Positions 43,753 to 53,518 of a DNA stretch of 60,811 nucleotides are shown here, one piece after another. The DNA lies in the NCBI GenBank assembly GCA_030057555.1, contig JASGUU010000031.1, positions 1 through 60,811 on the forward strand, given 5' to 3'. The position numbers and the translations under genes are program-made. Position 1 is the stretch's first letter; each line of letters begins with the position of its first letter. The notes under the pieces were generated by a model. It ran no database searches. It was not told where the DNA came from and worked only from the letters and a program-made list of their open reading frames with translations. The DNA comes from Bacillota bacterium (GTDB lineage: Bacteria; Bacillota; Clostridia; Saccharofermentanales; Fastidiosipilaceae).

Positions 43753-45708
43753 TTAGTCGGCCTGATAGGTGTTGCAGATGACCGCGAAATCCGCCGACTT
43801 CAGCGAAGCGCCGCCGACCAGACCGCCGTCGATATCCGCCTGCGCGAAGAGGCCGCCGACGTTCTTTGCATTCACCGAGCCGCCGTAGAGGATACGGATG
43901 CCGGCAGCCGCCTCGGCGTCGTAGAGCTCCGCGATCAGGCCGCGCACGAAGGCACAGACCTCCTGCGCCTGCTCATCGCTCGCCACCACACCGGTGCCGA
44001 TGGCCCAGATGGGCTCGTAGGCAATCGTGACCTGGCAGAGCTTCGAAGCCGGCACGTTCGCGAACGCCGCCACGATCTGCGAGCGCACGAAGTCGAAGGT
44101 CTCCCCCGCCTCGCGCTGCGCCAGCGACTCACCGCAGCAGACGATCGGGCGCACGCCGTTGTCGAGCAGCGCCAGCAGCTTCCGGTTCACGGTCTCGTCC
44201 GTCTCGTTGTTGTACTCACGCCGCTCGGAGTGGCCGATGACGCAGTAGGAGACGCCCATCTTCGCCAGCCAGGCGGGCGAGATCTCGCCGGTGAAGGCGC
44301 CTTTGGCCTCGAAGTGGCAGTTCTGGGCCGCGACATGGATGTTCGAGTAGGCAGCAGCCTCGACGGCGGCGGCCAGGGCGGTGGCGGGCACGGCGACGGC
44401 GATCGGGCCATCGGCGTCGGCCACCAGCGGTTTCAGCTCGGCGATGAAGGCGGCCGCCTCGGCGGGCGTGCCCAGATTCATCTTCCAGTTGCCGGCCGAG
44501 AAGGTCGAACGCGGATTGCGGTCGATAAGGCAGTCGATGCCGGGGAGGACTTTGCCTTCGAGGAACTCAAGCGAAGCACCGCCGCCGGTGGAGATGTGGG
44601 TGACCTGGTCCGCAAAGCCCATCAGTTCGACCGCCGCGGCGGAATCGCCGCCGCCGATGATCGAGACGGCGTCGGACTCGGCGACCGCCCGCGCAATCTC
44701 GCGGGTCCCGTTCGCGAAGGCATCGAACTCAAAGACGCCCATCGGTCCGTTCCAGACGATGGTGCCGGCAGATTTGATCTCGGCTTCGAAGAGCTTCACG
44801 GTCTCGGGGCCGATGTCGAGGCCCATCCAGCCGTCTTCGATCGCAGCGTCAGCGGTGACCTTCGCCTCGGCGTCGGCCGCGAAACGGTCGGCCGCGATGT
44901 TGTCGACCGGCAGCAGGAGCTTGACGCCCTTTGCCTCGGCTTTCTCCAGCAGCTGCTTCGCGAGGTCGAGCTTGTCCGCCTCGAGCAGGCTCGCGCCGGT
45001 GTTGTAGCCCTGGGCCTTCAGGAAGGTATAGGCCATGCCGCCGCCGATGAGGAGGGTGTCGACCTTGCCGAGCAGGTTCTCAATGACGCCGATCTTATCG
45101 GAGACCTTCGCTCCGCCGAGAATCGCGACGAAAGGCCGCTTCGGATCCTTCAGCGCACCGCCCATGACGGCGACTTCGCGCTCGATCAGGAGGCCGGAGA
45201 CGGCGGGCAGGAAGTTCGCCAGGCCGGCGGTCGAGGCATGGGCGCGATGGGCCGTGCCAAAGGCATCGTTGACATAGATGTCCGCCAGTGAGGCGAGTTC
45301 GCGCGCGAAAGCGGCATCGTTCTTCGTCTCTTCCTTATGGAAGCGGACGTTTTCGAGCAGCAGGACATCACCGTCCCGGAGCGCCGCGGCCTTCGCCTTG
45401 GCGTCGTCGCCGATGGTGTCGGCGGCCAGCGTGACCGGCTGGCCCAGCAGCTCCGCCAGGCGGTCGGCGGCCGGCTTCAGGGTGAACTTCGGATCGACGC
45501 CTTTCGGGCGGCCGAGGTGCGAGACCAGAATGACACGCGCTCCCTGCCCGACCAGATACTGGATCGTCGGCAGCGCGCCGCGGATGCGCTTGTCATCCGT
45601 GATGGCGCCCGTCTTCTTGTCCTGCGGGACGTTGAAGTCGACGCGCACGATGACGCGCTTCCCCGCTACTGCGATGTCGCGGATGGTTTGCTTCTGCATG
45701 TTGGCCAT
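43753..45708 (-). CDS. pgk-tpiA: Fused phosphoglycerate kinase / triosephosphate isomerase
   Basis: One uninterrupted 651-codon gene joins two glycolytic enzymes. Residues 1 to about 395 are phosphoglycerate kinase: [45 protein letters not shown] and the nucleotide loop GGGDSAAAV. After [14 protein letters not shown] the triosephosphate isomerase begins: SAGNWKMN (catalytic Lys near 406), IGHSERR (His near 488), [11 protein letters not shown] (Glu near 566) and ILYGGSVN. All catalytic residues are present in both halves. AAGGAG precedes ATG 45708. Such a fusion is known from Thermotoga. Confidence 0.96.
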   Translation of the reverse strand: MANMQKQTIRDIAVAGKRVIVRVDFNVPQDKKTGAITDDKRIRGALPTIQYLVGQGARVILVSHLGRPKGVDPKFTLKPAADRLAELLGQPVTLAADTIGDDAKAKAAALRDGDVLLLENVRFHKEETKNDAAFARELASLADIYVNDAFGTAHRAHASTAGLANFLPAVSGLLIEREVAVMGGALKDPKRPFVAILGGAKVSDKIGVIENLLGKVDTLLIGGGMAYTFLKAQGYNTGASLLEADKLDLAKQLLEKAEAKGVKLLLPVDNIAADRFAADAEAKVTADAAIEDGWMGLDIGPETVKLFEAEIKSAGTIVWNGPMGVFEFDAFANGTREIARAVAESDAVSIIGGGDSAAAVELMGFADQVTHISTGGGASLEFLEGKVLPGIDCLIDRNPRSTFSAGNWKMNLGTPAEAAAFIAELKPLVADADGPIAVAVPATALAAAVEAAAYSNIHVAAQNCHFEAKGAFTGEISPAWLAKMGVSYCVIGHSERREYNNETDETVNRKLLALLDNGVRPIVCCGESLAQREAGETFDFVRSQIVAAFANVPASKLCQVTIAYEPIWAIGTGVVASDEQAQEVCAFVRGLIAELYDAEAAAGIRILYGGSVNAKNVGGLFAQADIDGGLVGGASLKSADFAVICNTYQAD

Positions 45709-45958
45709 AAGTCTCTCCTTTGTGGTTCCTGACTGAATTGACGAGGGGTCATCCTGATCCATTCTCGAGCCGGTAAAAAAACCAAAGCTATCGTTCAGTT
45801 TAGTACAAGTGCGGTAGCTTGAAAAGCTGGCTTCTCCCCTGCGTCGTTACGGCAGCGTTAGGGTTCAAAGGCGCAACAGTGTACAATAAAGTACCGTTTT
45901 GCCCGCAATAGCAGGGCGACGGTGCAAGAGACATGGACAGAAGAGGAGCTTTGCCCGC

Positions 45959-46618
45959 ATGCTGACTGTGATCCAGGATCTTATCCAGCAGATAGCCGAA
46001 CTGCTGGGACGACTGCCGGATGCCATTCCGCTGCTGTTCGCGCTCGTCATTGGCATCGCCCTGGTCGGCTGGGGCTACACGCTCTTTCGGGTCTGGATGC
46101 TCGCCATCGGTCTCTGGACGGGCTACAGGCTCGCCGAATGGCTCGTCCATCTGGCAGACATACAGGGAGATATGCGTTTCCTCATCATTGTGCTGATTAC
46201 GCTGGCCGTGGCGCTCTTTCTCTGGCTGGCCCTGCGGGCAAGCATTTTCGTCGCCGCCTTCATTATGGGTGCTCACGTCCTGCGCACTCTGGGGATTTCG
46301 ATTTTCGGTCTCGAGAACCGCTGGGTCCTGCTGCTCGGAGGACTGCTGGCGGCGGTGCTGGCGGCGGCCTTTATCAAGCTCTTTATCATCGCTGCCACAG
46401 CAGTATCCGGTGCCTATCTGACCGTCGATGCGATTCACGGATTCGTGCGCGGCGAGGAGGCCGGCGTCTGGCTCAACCTCCAGGATCCCGCGCGCAACTT
46501 CGTCCTCATCGTTCTGCTCCTGCTCTGGATTGCCATCGCTCTTTTCGGCATCGCATATCAGTACCGCCTGACCGGCCACGGACGCCACGTCCGTCTGCAC
46601 GGCACTTCGGATTTCTGA
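45959..46618 (+). CDS. DUF4203/TMEM198-like membrane protein
   Basis: A 219-residue protein with about seven hydrophobic helices, for example LLFALVIGIALVGWGYTLFRVWMLAIGLWTGY near the N terminus and NFVLIVLLLLWIAIALFGIAYQY at the C terminus. Glycine-rich helix pairs and the layout fit the DUF4203/TMEM198 type. ATG 45959 follows AGGAG by ten bases. A possible -10, TACAAT (45882-45887), precedes it. Divergent from pgk-tpiA. Function unknown. Confidence 0.65.
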   Translation: MLTVIQDLIQQIAELLGRLPDAIPLLFALVIGIALVGWGYTLFRVWMLAIGLWTGYRLAEWLVHLADIQGDMRFLIIVLITLAVALFLWLALRASIFVAAFIMGAHVLRTLGISIFGLENRWVLLLGGLLAAVLAAAFIKLFIIAATAVSGAYLTVDAIHGFVRGEEAGVWLNLQDPARNFVLIVLLLLWIAIALFGIAYQYRLTGHGRHVRLHGTSDF

Positions 46619-46742
46619 GCTTCCGGGGCGGCGGTGCCGCGAGCGGGACGGAGACAGCCGGATCTTTGGAGTGTCTGTGGACCTCGGAAGAAGAGGCGAC
46701 AGCTGAAGATGAAGATGTGACGACAGCCTCAGGAGCCTCATG

Positions 46743-46768
46743 CTCTTTATAAACAGATATATAAAGAG
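46743..46768. other. AT-rich hairpin before the repeat array
   Basis: CTCTTTATA/TATAAAGAG, a perfect 9-bp stem without a T run. Confidence 0.4.
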
Positions 46769-46780
46769 AAGAAGGATCGA

Positions 46781-47343
46781 GCCTCGAGTTGCTCAGTTTT
46801 TCAAGGTTCCGCACGTTTTCGGTGCGGAAGGTTGAATTTCTGCACATCTCAGCCTCGATTTGCTCAGTTTTTCAAGGTTCCGCACGTTTTTTATGTGGAA
46901 GGTTGAAATTCTGCACATTTCAGCCTCGATTTGCTCAGTTTTTCGAGGTTCCGCACGCTTTCGGTGCGGAAGGTTGATATTCTGCACCTTTCAGCCTCGA
47001 TTTGCTCAGTTTTTCAAGGTTCCGCACGTTTTCGGTGCGGAAGGTTGAATTTCTGCACATCTCAGCCTCGAGCTGCTCAGTTTTTCAAGGATCCGCACGC
47101 TTTCGGTGCGGAAGGTTGAAATTCTGCACATCTCAGCCTCGAGTTGCTCAGTTTTTCGAGGTTCCGAACGTTTTCGGTGCGGAAGGTTGAAATTCTGCAC
47201 ATCTCAGCCTCGAGTTGCTCAGTTTTTCAAGGATCCGCACGCTTTCGGTGCGGAAGGTTGAACTTTTGCACATCTCAGCCTCGAGTTGCTCAGTTTTTCA
47301 AGGATCCGCACGCTTTCGGTGCGGAAGGTTGAAATTCTGCACA
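46781..47343 (+). repeat. 71-bp tandem repeat array, about 8 copies (family 2)
   Basis: Units recur exactly every 71 bp from 46781 to 47343. Each holds GCCTCGAGTTGCTCAG, TTTTTCAAGGTTCCGCAC, a short loop, GTGCGGAAGGTTGAA and TTCTGCACATCTCA, with TTCCGCAC/GTGCGGAA forming a hairpin. Units differ by a few substitutions (the second has a damaged stem). Because 71 is not a multiple of three, no continuous protein is encoded, only staggered short frames. Related copies lie at 7786-7834 and 32704-32812. Confidence 0.92.
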
Positions 47344-47377
47344 GCGCAGCAGCCGGGAGTAGCCGGTGCGGATCTCG

Positions 47378-48433
47378 TCAGCGGCTCCAGAAGCGGCCGG
47401 CGTCGATGTAGCCGGGCAGGAAGGCGCTGACGTCGCGGTCGAAGTCGGGATAGTCGTAGCCGGCGAGGCCGGCGACCTGGCGCGAGACCGCGCGGAAGGC
47501 ATCGAGCACGGAGACGAAGGCCTCGTAGACGGCGGCGGGGCTGCCGAGAGCGCCGGTCCGCCAGACGAGGTCGCGGTCCCCGGGCGGAAGGAGGCGGAAG
47601 AGATGGGTGTGGGCTTTGCCTGGATTGAAACTCTCTCCCCGCTCCAGCAGGACACGCCAGGTCAGCTGGCGCAGCAGCTCCGCCCGCAGCACATTCGCGA
47701 TCAGATCGGCGGCGTACCACCAGTCGGAACGGGCGAGCCCCTTCGCGACATAGACGGTCACCCACCAGAATTCGTTGCAGGAATCGCGCCAGCTCCGGGC
47801 CGTCGGCGGCAGAGCGAGGTAATCGCCGTCGTGCGGGGTGGGCGGGTCGGCGATAAGGCCGTCCTTGTCCACGAGGAGCGCCGTCAGACTGTCGCCGCCG
47901 AGGCCGGCCGCCGCACGCGCCGCCACCCCGCCAGCACCATCGCGGAGCAGATCGTAGATGGTCAGATCGACGCGCTGCCCGTTGGCGAACTGCAGCAGCC
48001 AGGCAAAGCGGCCGGCAGGCGCGGCTTCGAAAAGCGCCGAGGCATCGGGCGTCTGCCAGATAACGCGCGGCCCGAAGCGATCAATCCAGCCGCAGTTGTC
48101 GGGATCCGCGAGAGCCGCGAAATCCGTGACGCCGTAGACGGTGTCGAAATCCATCCAGGCATCGTGGCGCGCCGCCGGATCCACACGCGAGCCGTTCAGC
48201 CAGACGAGGCGCACGCGCTCATCCGCCGCGGCGAAATCAAGCAGGGTATCAAAGAGCGTCAGGGCAGCGAGCGCCCGCCCCGGCGCAACAGCCGGCCGGC
48301 TCCCAGCGGCATCGGCGGCCGTCGCCTCGCGGATGCGCCGGACCCAGCCGGTCTCGCCCGGCCGCGCGGCACGCCCCGCGAGACGAGCCGTGATCTGCTC
48401 CGTTATGCCGGGTGCGGGCGCCGGACCCGGCAC
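47378..48433 (-). CDS. Aminoglycoside 6-adenylyltransferase-like nucleotidyltransferase
   Basis: A 351-residue protein of the ANT(6)/AadE family (Adenyl_transf). It contains WLNGSRVDPAARHDAWMDFDTVYGV, the family's GSR plus DxD nucleotide/metal motif, then VDLTIYDLLRDG and SCNEFWWVTVYVAKGLAR, with GKAHTHLFRLLPPGDRD at the C-terminal part. The start is uncertain: GTG 48433 is the first usable codon after the mannosidase stop. Its GC matches neighbouring core genes, so it looks native rather than recently acquired. Streptomycin modification is possible but unproven. Confidence 0.82.
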   Translation of the reverse strand: MPGPAPAPGITEQITARLAGRAARPGETGWVRRIREATAADAAGSRPAVAPGRALAALTLFDTLLDFAAADERVRLVWLNGSRVDPAARHDAWMDFDTVYGVTDFAALADPDNCGWIDRFGPRVIWQTPDASALFEAAPAGRFAWLLQFANGQRVDLTIYDLLRDGAGGVAARAAAGLGGDSLTALLVDKDGLIADPPTPHDGDYLALPPTARSWRDSCNEFWWVTVYVAKGLARSDWWYAADLIANVLRAELLRQLTWRVLLERGESFNPGKAHTHLFRLLPPGDRDLVWRTGALGSPAAVYEAFVSVLDAFRAVSRQVAGLAGYDYPDFDRDVSAFLPGYIDAGRFWSR

Positions 48434-48458
48434 CGGGACCCGTTTTGCATCACCTCGC

Positions 48459-51400
48459 TCAGGCAAAGTCCACCAGGAAGCTGCGGATCTGCCAGGGCCT
48501 GAAGTCGGCCCGGAAGCCACCCGCGCCCGACCCGTCGTCGTCCGGCAGCGGAACGATCTCCTCCCCGTCCGCTTCCTCGAGCAGGTTGCAGGGCGTGACA
48601 CTCACGAGCGGACACGCGAACGTGAATTCCGCCTCCGCACGACGGCCGTGGCTCTCGTAGGCGCGCAGCAGCCAGCGCTGCGGGTCGCTGTCGGCGCGCT
48701 TGAAAACCTCGATGCGCACACTGTCGTCGCTGCCGAGCAGCCAGTTCGCAGGCAGTCCGCCGACCACCGCCGCGGCCTCCCCGCCACCGCAGACCGCGAG
48801 GGCATAGGGCGGGCGGTTCAGGTCGTTCGCGCGCTGGACGGTGCCGGCCTCCTGCCAGCTGCCCGCGTGGGCATAGAGCGAATAGGTGAAGTGATGGCGC
48901 TCCTGATCGGCGGTCGGGTTCGGCATGGTCCCCGACTTCAGCAGCGTCAGGCCGACCTCGCCGTCACGGACGTGGCAGCCGTACTTGGCGTCGTTGAGGA
49001 AACTCACACCATAGCCATATTCCGCCACATCGAGCCACTTATGCATGACGACCTCGAAGCGCGCCTGGTCCCAGCTGGTATTCTCGGAAATCGGCCGCGT
49101 CACGGCGCCGTACTGGATCTCGTAGGTGGCGTGGGTGGCGACGATATCCAGCGGGAAGAGGGCCTTCAGCAGCAGACGCTCGTTGCGCCAGTCGATCTGC
49201 GTGTCGAAGTCGACCTGCCCCCTGCGGTGCTTCGCGAGGCGGACACGCTGCACGATCAGGGAATCGAGGCAGGGACGGCTGATCTCGACGGTCTTGAACA
49301 GCGGTCCATCCTCGACCAGACGGAAATGCGCGACCTCGTCGACGGGCCAGAACTTCTCACGGTAGAAGGAGCTGATCTCCCAGTTCTCCCAGTTGCGCGG
49401 GCGGTCCTCGTAGATCACGAGACGGTTGCCGCGCTTCCCGGGCGGCAGGACTTCGCGCTTCGCATCCTTGTCCCAGATGGAATCCAGCTCGCCGTTGGCC
49501 GCAAACACCAGGCGCAGGCTCTCATTCTCGAGCACATAGCCGTCGGGATCAACGGCGTCATAATGCTGTGCTGCAAAGCCCGCGCCCAGCTCCGCTCCCA
49601 CCGGCGCCGGCTCCTCCGGATCCGCGATGACACCCTCGACCGTGTAGGCCGTGAGGCCGATGCCGTCCGCATCCGCCACGAAGACGGTGCGGCCGTCGGC
49701 GGTCTCCTGCACGGGCAGCTGCCGGCCCTGCTCATCCCGCACGCCGCTCACCAGCGCGAAGTTCTCCGGCAGTCGGACCTCCATCGAGCCCCGCGTCTCC
49801 GTGGGATTGAAGACGATGACATGCTCCTGGCAGAGGCCATACTGCGCGGCGAGGGCACCAAGGCGCCCGGCGATGCCGCGCTCGATCAACGCCTCCAGCC
49901 GCTCGTACTCGGCGCGGCTGTCCTCATAGACCTCATGGATCGAGGAGCCGGGCAGGATGTCGTGGAACTGGTTGCGCAACAGGATCTCCCAGCCTTCGGC
50001 GAGCTCGTCGGCCGGCCAGGCGGCGCCCGTCTCAAGGGCGGCGATGGAGGCCAGCATCTCCAGCGCCAGCAGGCCGTACTCGCCCGAGCGGTTGGACTTT
50101 TTGTTGCGCGCCATCGAGGTGTAGGTGCCGCGGTGCAGCTCGAGGTAGAGCTCGCCGCGCCAGTGCGGCAGCTGCGGGGAATCGGCCACAGCCGCCTCGA
50201 GCTTCTCGAAGAAGTCGAGCGAGGTCGACGGCTTCACCACCGGAGCGCCGGGAATGCCGCGCTCGAAACGCTTCAGGTTCTCCAGCATCTCAACTGTCGG
50301 ACCGCCGCCGCCGTCGCCGTAGCCGTAGGTCATCAGGACGAAGTCGTTGAGGTCCTTCTGCTGGTAGCGCTGCCAGGCGCCGAGCACATGCGACGGACCC
50401 AGCTCGGCGTTATAGGTTGTGAACCAGGCAGGCTTCCCGCACGGCTGGATGTACTCGCGCGAGGGGCTGAAGTGCGTCAGCACGGTGGAGCCGTCGATGC
50501 CCTCCCAGGTGAAGGTATCCATCGGCAGCTGGTTGGTCTCGTTCCACGAGATCTTCGTGGTCATGAAGTAGGGGATGCCTGCACCACGCAAAATCTGCGG
50601 CAGGGCGGCCGAATAGCCGAAGACATCGGGCAGCCAGAGGATGCGCGGGCGGCGGCCGAAGCGCTCCTCGAAGTAGGCGATGCCCGTCGTCACCTGGCGG
50701 ACCAGGGCCTCGCCGGAAGCGAGGTTGCAGTCGGGCTCGACGAACATCGCGCCCTCGGGCTCCCAGCGGCCTTCCGCAACGCGCGCCTCGATCTCGGGCA
50801 GCAGCTGCGGGGCGAAGCGCTCGATGAAGCGGTAGAGCTGCGGCTGCGAGGACATGAAGATGAAGTCCGGGTAGTGGCACATCAGTTCAAGCATGCCTGA
50901 GAAGGAGCGCACGGTCTTGTCCGCTGTGATGTCGAGCGTCCAGAGCCAGGCGATGTCAATATGGGTATGGCCGACAGCGTAGATGGTGGGCTTGCGCTCG
51001 GTGCTGCAGAGGTCCTGATAGAAGCTGCGCTCGAGCCAGGCGCGGGCCTCGCGGATCGAGGCGCGCGAGGCGGCGGAGCCGGCCCGGCGCAGGTCGACGC
51101 GGTTGATGCAGTCATTCAGGGTGCGCAGGATGAGGCCGCGGTTGTCATCGGATTCGGGCAGCAACCCGGCGACGCCCAGCGGCACGCTGAGGTCGTACCA
51201 GAAGGCCTCCGTCTCGCGGTCGATGGTCACCAGCGAGCCCTCGAGGACGAGCCGTCCGGCATAGTTCGCGGTATAGGCCTCGAGACGGACGCGGTAGCTC
51301 TCGCCCTCCACCGCGGCGTCACTCAGGCGGATCGCGCGGTGGTTGACATCGAAACCCATGCGCAGCTCGCCGTTGACATAGACCGCGAACTGCGGATTGT

Positions 51401-51791
51401 CGGCATTCCAGCCGGTCCTGACACCGGTGGAGATGCGCAGCTCCAGCGCTTCTCCGGCCGCCCACCCGGGCACCCGGAATTCGGTTTCAAAACTGACATG
51501 GCGGCGGAAACCGCCCCAGCCGCGTTCGGGATCCAGTGGCTGCCAGCCATCCTCACCGGCGACGGCGGGCCGGGCCGCGGCAACACCGTAGGTGCCGGGG
51601 CTGCCGACCAGCTCGGCGGCCGGCGTGAAGCGGCCGCTGCCGTCGCCGATGAGCGGCACGGTGGAGCCGGCCACCCAGGGGCGGTGCGGCTCCTCGCGAT
51701 AGAGCCAGCCGCTCACGGGCTCCCTGCGCAGGGTGATCAGGCGCTTCAGATCGGCTGTGATGCGTTTGACGCGTTCCAAGGTAAACGACAT
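48459..51791 (-). CDS. GH38 alpha-mannosidase
   Basis: A 1110-residue retaining, zinc-dependent alpha-mannosidase. After an N-terminal beta-sandwich (about 1-260), the catalytic domain has VGHTHIDIAWLW (zinc ligands His and Asp, near 272) and WLPDVFGYSAALPQIL (nucleophile Asp near 387). A helical bundle and long C-terminal beta domains follow. No signal peptide is seen, so it is cytoplasmic and would act on imported manno-oligosaccharides. GGAGGG precedes the ATG. The nucleotidyltransferase gene begins close to its end and is probably co-transcribed. Confidence 0.94.
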   Translation of the reverse strand: MSFTLERVKRITADLKRLITLRREPVSGWLYREEPHRPWVAGSTVPLIGDGSGRFTPAAELVGSPGTYGVAAARPAVAGEDGWQPLDPERGWGGFRRHVSFETEFRVPGWAAGEALELRISTGVRTGWNADNPQFAVYVNGELRMGFDVNHRAIRLSDAAVEGESYRVRLEAYTANYAGRLVLEGSLVTIDRETEAFWYDLSVPLGVAGLLPESDDNRGLILRTLNDCINRVDLRRAGSAASRASIREARAWLERSFYQDLCSTERKPTIYAVGHTHIDIAWLWTLDITADKTVRSFSGMLELMCHYPDFIFMSSQPQLYRFIERFAPQLLPEIEARVAEGRWEPEGAMFVEPDCNLASGEALVRQVTTGIAYFEERFGRRPRILWLPDVFGYSAALPQILRGAGIPYFMTTKISWNETNQLPMDTFTWEGIDGSTVLTHFSPSREYIQPCGKPAWFTTYNAELGPSHVLGAWQRYQQKDLNDFVLMTYGYGDGGGGPTVEMLENLKRFERGIPGAPVVKPSTSLDFFEKLEAAVADSPQLPHWRGELYLELHRGTYTSMARNKKSNRSGEYGLLALEMLASIAALETGAAWPADELAEGWEILLRNQFHDILPGSSIHEVYEDSRAEYERLEALIERGIAGRLGALAAQYGLCQEHVIVFNPTETRGSMEVRLPENFALVSGVRDEQGRQLPVQETADGRTVFVADADGIGLTAYTVEGVIADPEEPAPVGAELGAGFAAQHYDAVDPDGYVLENESLRLVFAANGELDSIWDKDAKREVLPPGKRGNRLVIYEDRPRNWENWEISSFYREKFWPVDEVAHFRLVEDGPLFKTVEISRPCLDSLIVQRVRLAKHRRGQVDFDTQIDWRNERLLLKALFPLDIVATHATYEIQYGAVTRPISENTSWDQARFEVVMHKWLDVAEYGYGVSFLNDAKYGCHVRDGEVGLTLLKSGTMPNPTADQERHHFTYSLYAHAGSWQEAGTVQRANDLNRPPYALAVCGGGEAAAVVGGLPANWLLGSDDSVRIEVFKRADSDPQRWLLRAYESHGRRAEAEFTFACPLVSVTPCNLLEEADGEEIVPLPDDDGSGAGGFRADFRPWQIRSFLVDFA

Positions 51792-51922
51792 GGTAACCCT
51801 CCTCGTAGTCGTCCCTCATATGTATCATTGAAACGGAAAAATAGCGATACCATCGCGGGAGATGGACCGGGATGGCGGCGCATTGGCCCGCCCGGATGCT
51901 TCGTTCCCTGTTGCATAGAGGC

Positions 51923-52061
51923 TGCATGAGCAGAATTTCAAGTTATGCACGCGGGAACTTGTATAACTTGTTTTTTTGAGCCGAAAACCACCATTCGCAG
52001 CGCATTTTGTCTCAAAAATACAAGTTGTGCGCGCTCAAGTTGAATTTTTGCTCACTGCATA
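51923..52061. repeat. Near-palindromic element between two operons (family 3)
   Basis: Arms of about 55-60 bases: the left arm carries GCATGAGCAGAATTTCAAG and AACTTGTAT ... TTTGAG, the right arm the inverted CTCAAAAATACAAGTT, GCGCGC, then AAGTTGAATTTTTGCTCA and TGCAT. It resembles the palindromic elements at 17336-17462 and 150-176. A MITE-sized hairpin element. Confidence 0.7.
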
Positions 52062-52114
52062 ACGTACCCAGACCGGAAAACGCCGATAAGCCTCTTCCAG
52101 CGTGGCTCCGGCGC

Positions 52115-53518
52115 CTAGCCGCGCAGCTGAATCGCGAGGCGGAAGAGCTCGGAGGCCATCGGGGCGGCGATGCCCGAGGCGTAGCCGGCGTTCTCGCAGA
52201 CGATGCCGACCGCATAGGGATGCGCGGGGCTGTCGAGGAACGCCAGGAAGACGGCGTTCGGCCTCTCCTGGCCCTCGACCTCGGCGGTGCCGGTCTTGCC
52301 GCCCACCGCATAGCCGGGCACGGCCGCCAGCTCGCCGGTGCCGCCGTCGATGCCGGCCAGCATCAGCTCGCGCACGCGGCGGTTCGTCTCGGGGTCGAGC
52401 ACCGTCGCCCGCTCGCGCGGCTCGAGCGTCTGGTACTGCTGCTCGAGCGGATTGGTCAGGTGCTGCACGATATGCGGCTCCATCATGACACCGCCGTTCC
52501 CGACGGCGCCGGCCATCAGGGCGAGCTGCAGCGGCGAGGCATAGAGCACCGAGGCATCGAGGGGCTGGCCGATGCCGAGCCAGCTGAGCAGGGCCTGGTC
52601 AAAGGGATCCGACGAGATGCGCCCGCCGCTCGCGTCCAGGCGGTCGACCGCGAGAGGACGATTGTAGGCAAAGCCCTCCGCCGTCTCCCGCAGCTTCTCG
52701 TAGCCGGCCTCGAGGGCGATATTGCCGTAGAAATGGTTGCAGGAGACCTGGAAGGCCCGCGTCATGTTGAGCTCGCCGTGGCCCTCGCCGTGCTCGCGGA
52801 CGCCGTTCGGGACGATGGGTTCGGAGCCGCTGCAGAAGACGAGGTGGTCGGGGTTCCAGGCAGGGCTTTGCATATAGGCGGCCGCCGTGACGAACTTGAA
52901 GCTCGAGCCGGGCGCATAGCGGCCCATCAGGGCGCGGTTGAAGAGGGCGGTATCGGGAATATTCTCGTAGTTGATGATGTTCTCGGGGCTGGTGGCGGGC
53001 TTCGAAACCATGGCGCGGATGGCGCCGAGGTGGTAGTCGATCAGGACGATGGCGCCGCGGTAGTCGCCGAGGAGATTCCAGGCCGCCAGCTGCAGGCGGC
53101 TGTCGATAGTCAGCGTGATGTCGTCGCCGGCGAGGCCGCGGCCGGTCACGTCGAAAAGCAGCTGCGAGAAGGGGTTGCGCTCGGTGCCGGTGAGCTGGCC
53201 CTGGTACTGGGCCTCAATGGTGTTGTGGATGTTGTGGGTGTAGTCGCCGACGAGCTGCGAGAGCGACTGGGCGAGCGTGGCATCGGCGGCATAGAGGCGG
53301 CGGCCCTCGCTGCTGTGGGCGAGTGCGACGCCGTCGGCGGAGTAGATGGTGCCGGCGGAGGCGTAGCGGGAGCGGAGGATGGCCTTGTTCTCGCCGGCGG
53401 CCACGCGCAGATCGCGCTGGGCGCGGTACTGCTGGATCAGGATGCCGCCGAGCAGGCCGACCGAGATCAGGGCGAAGACGATCATGACGATTTTGATGTT
53501 GCGCAGCAGAAGTCTCAC
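52115..53518 (-). CDS. Class B penicillin-binding protein (transpeptidase)
   Basis: A 467-residue PBP with one N-terminal membrane helix (IVMIVFALISVGLLGGILI) and a short dimerisation domain. The transpeptidase domain has APGSSFK (Ser near 204), SCN (near 258) and GGKTGTAE (near 408). It is shorter than PBP2 or PBP3 of E. coli and lacks PASTA repeats, resembling the PbpA type encoded next to a SEDS gene. GTG 53518 overlaps the stop of the upstream SEDS gene (GTGA), so the partners are translationally coupled and probably form one septal or elongation synthase. Confidence 0.93.
   Translation of the reverse strand: MRLLLRNIKIVMIVFALISVGLLGGILIQQYRAQRDLRVAAGENKAILRSRYASAGTIYSADGVALAHSSEGRRLYAADATLAQSLSQLVGDYTHNIHNTIEAQYQGQLTGTERNPFSQLLFDVTGRGLAGDDITLTIDSRLQLAAWNLLGDYRGAIVLIDYHLGAIRAMVSKPATSPENIINYENIPDTALFNRALMGRYAPGSSFKFVTAAAYMQSPAWNPDHLVFCSGSEPIVPNGVREHGEGHGELNMTRAFQVSCNHFYGNIALEAGYEKLRETAEGFAYNRPLAVDRLDASGGRISSDPFDQALLSWLGIGQPLDASVLYASPLQLALMAGAVGNGGVMMEPHIVQHLTNPLEQQYQTLEPRERATVLDPETNRRVRELMLAGIDGGTGELAAVPGYAVGGKTGTAEVEGQERPNAVFLAFLDSPAHPYAVGIVCENAGYASGIAAPMASELFRLAIQLRG

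Noticed and set aside
46789-47332. A series of small proteins of about 62 residues encoded by the tandem repeat
   Set aside because: They arise from each repeat unit in rotating frames, lack ribosome binding sites, and exist on both strands.
46781-47343. CRISPR array
   Set aside because: The whole 71-bp unit is conserved, including what would be spacers, and no cas genes are in the window.
48141-50900. A 919-codon frame opposite the GH38 mannosidase
   Set aside because: Same codon-bias artefact; the mannosidase has complete catalytic motifs.
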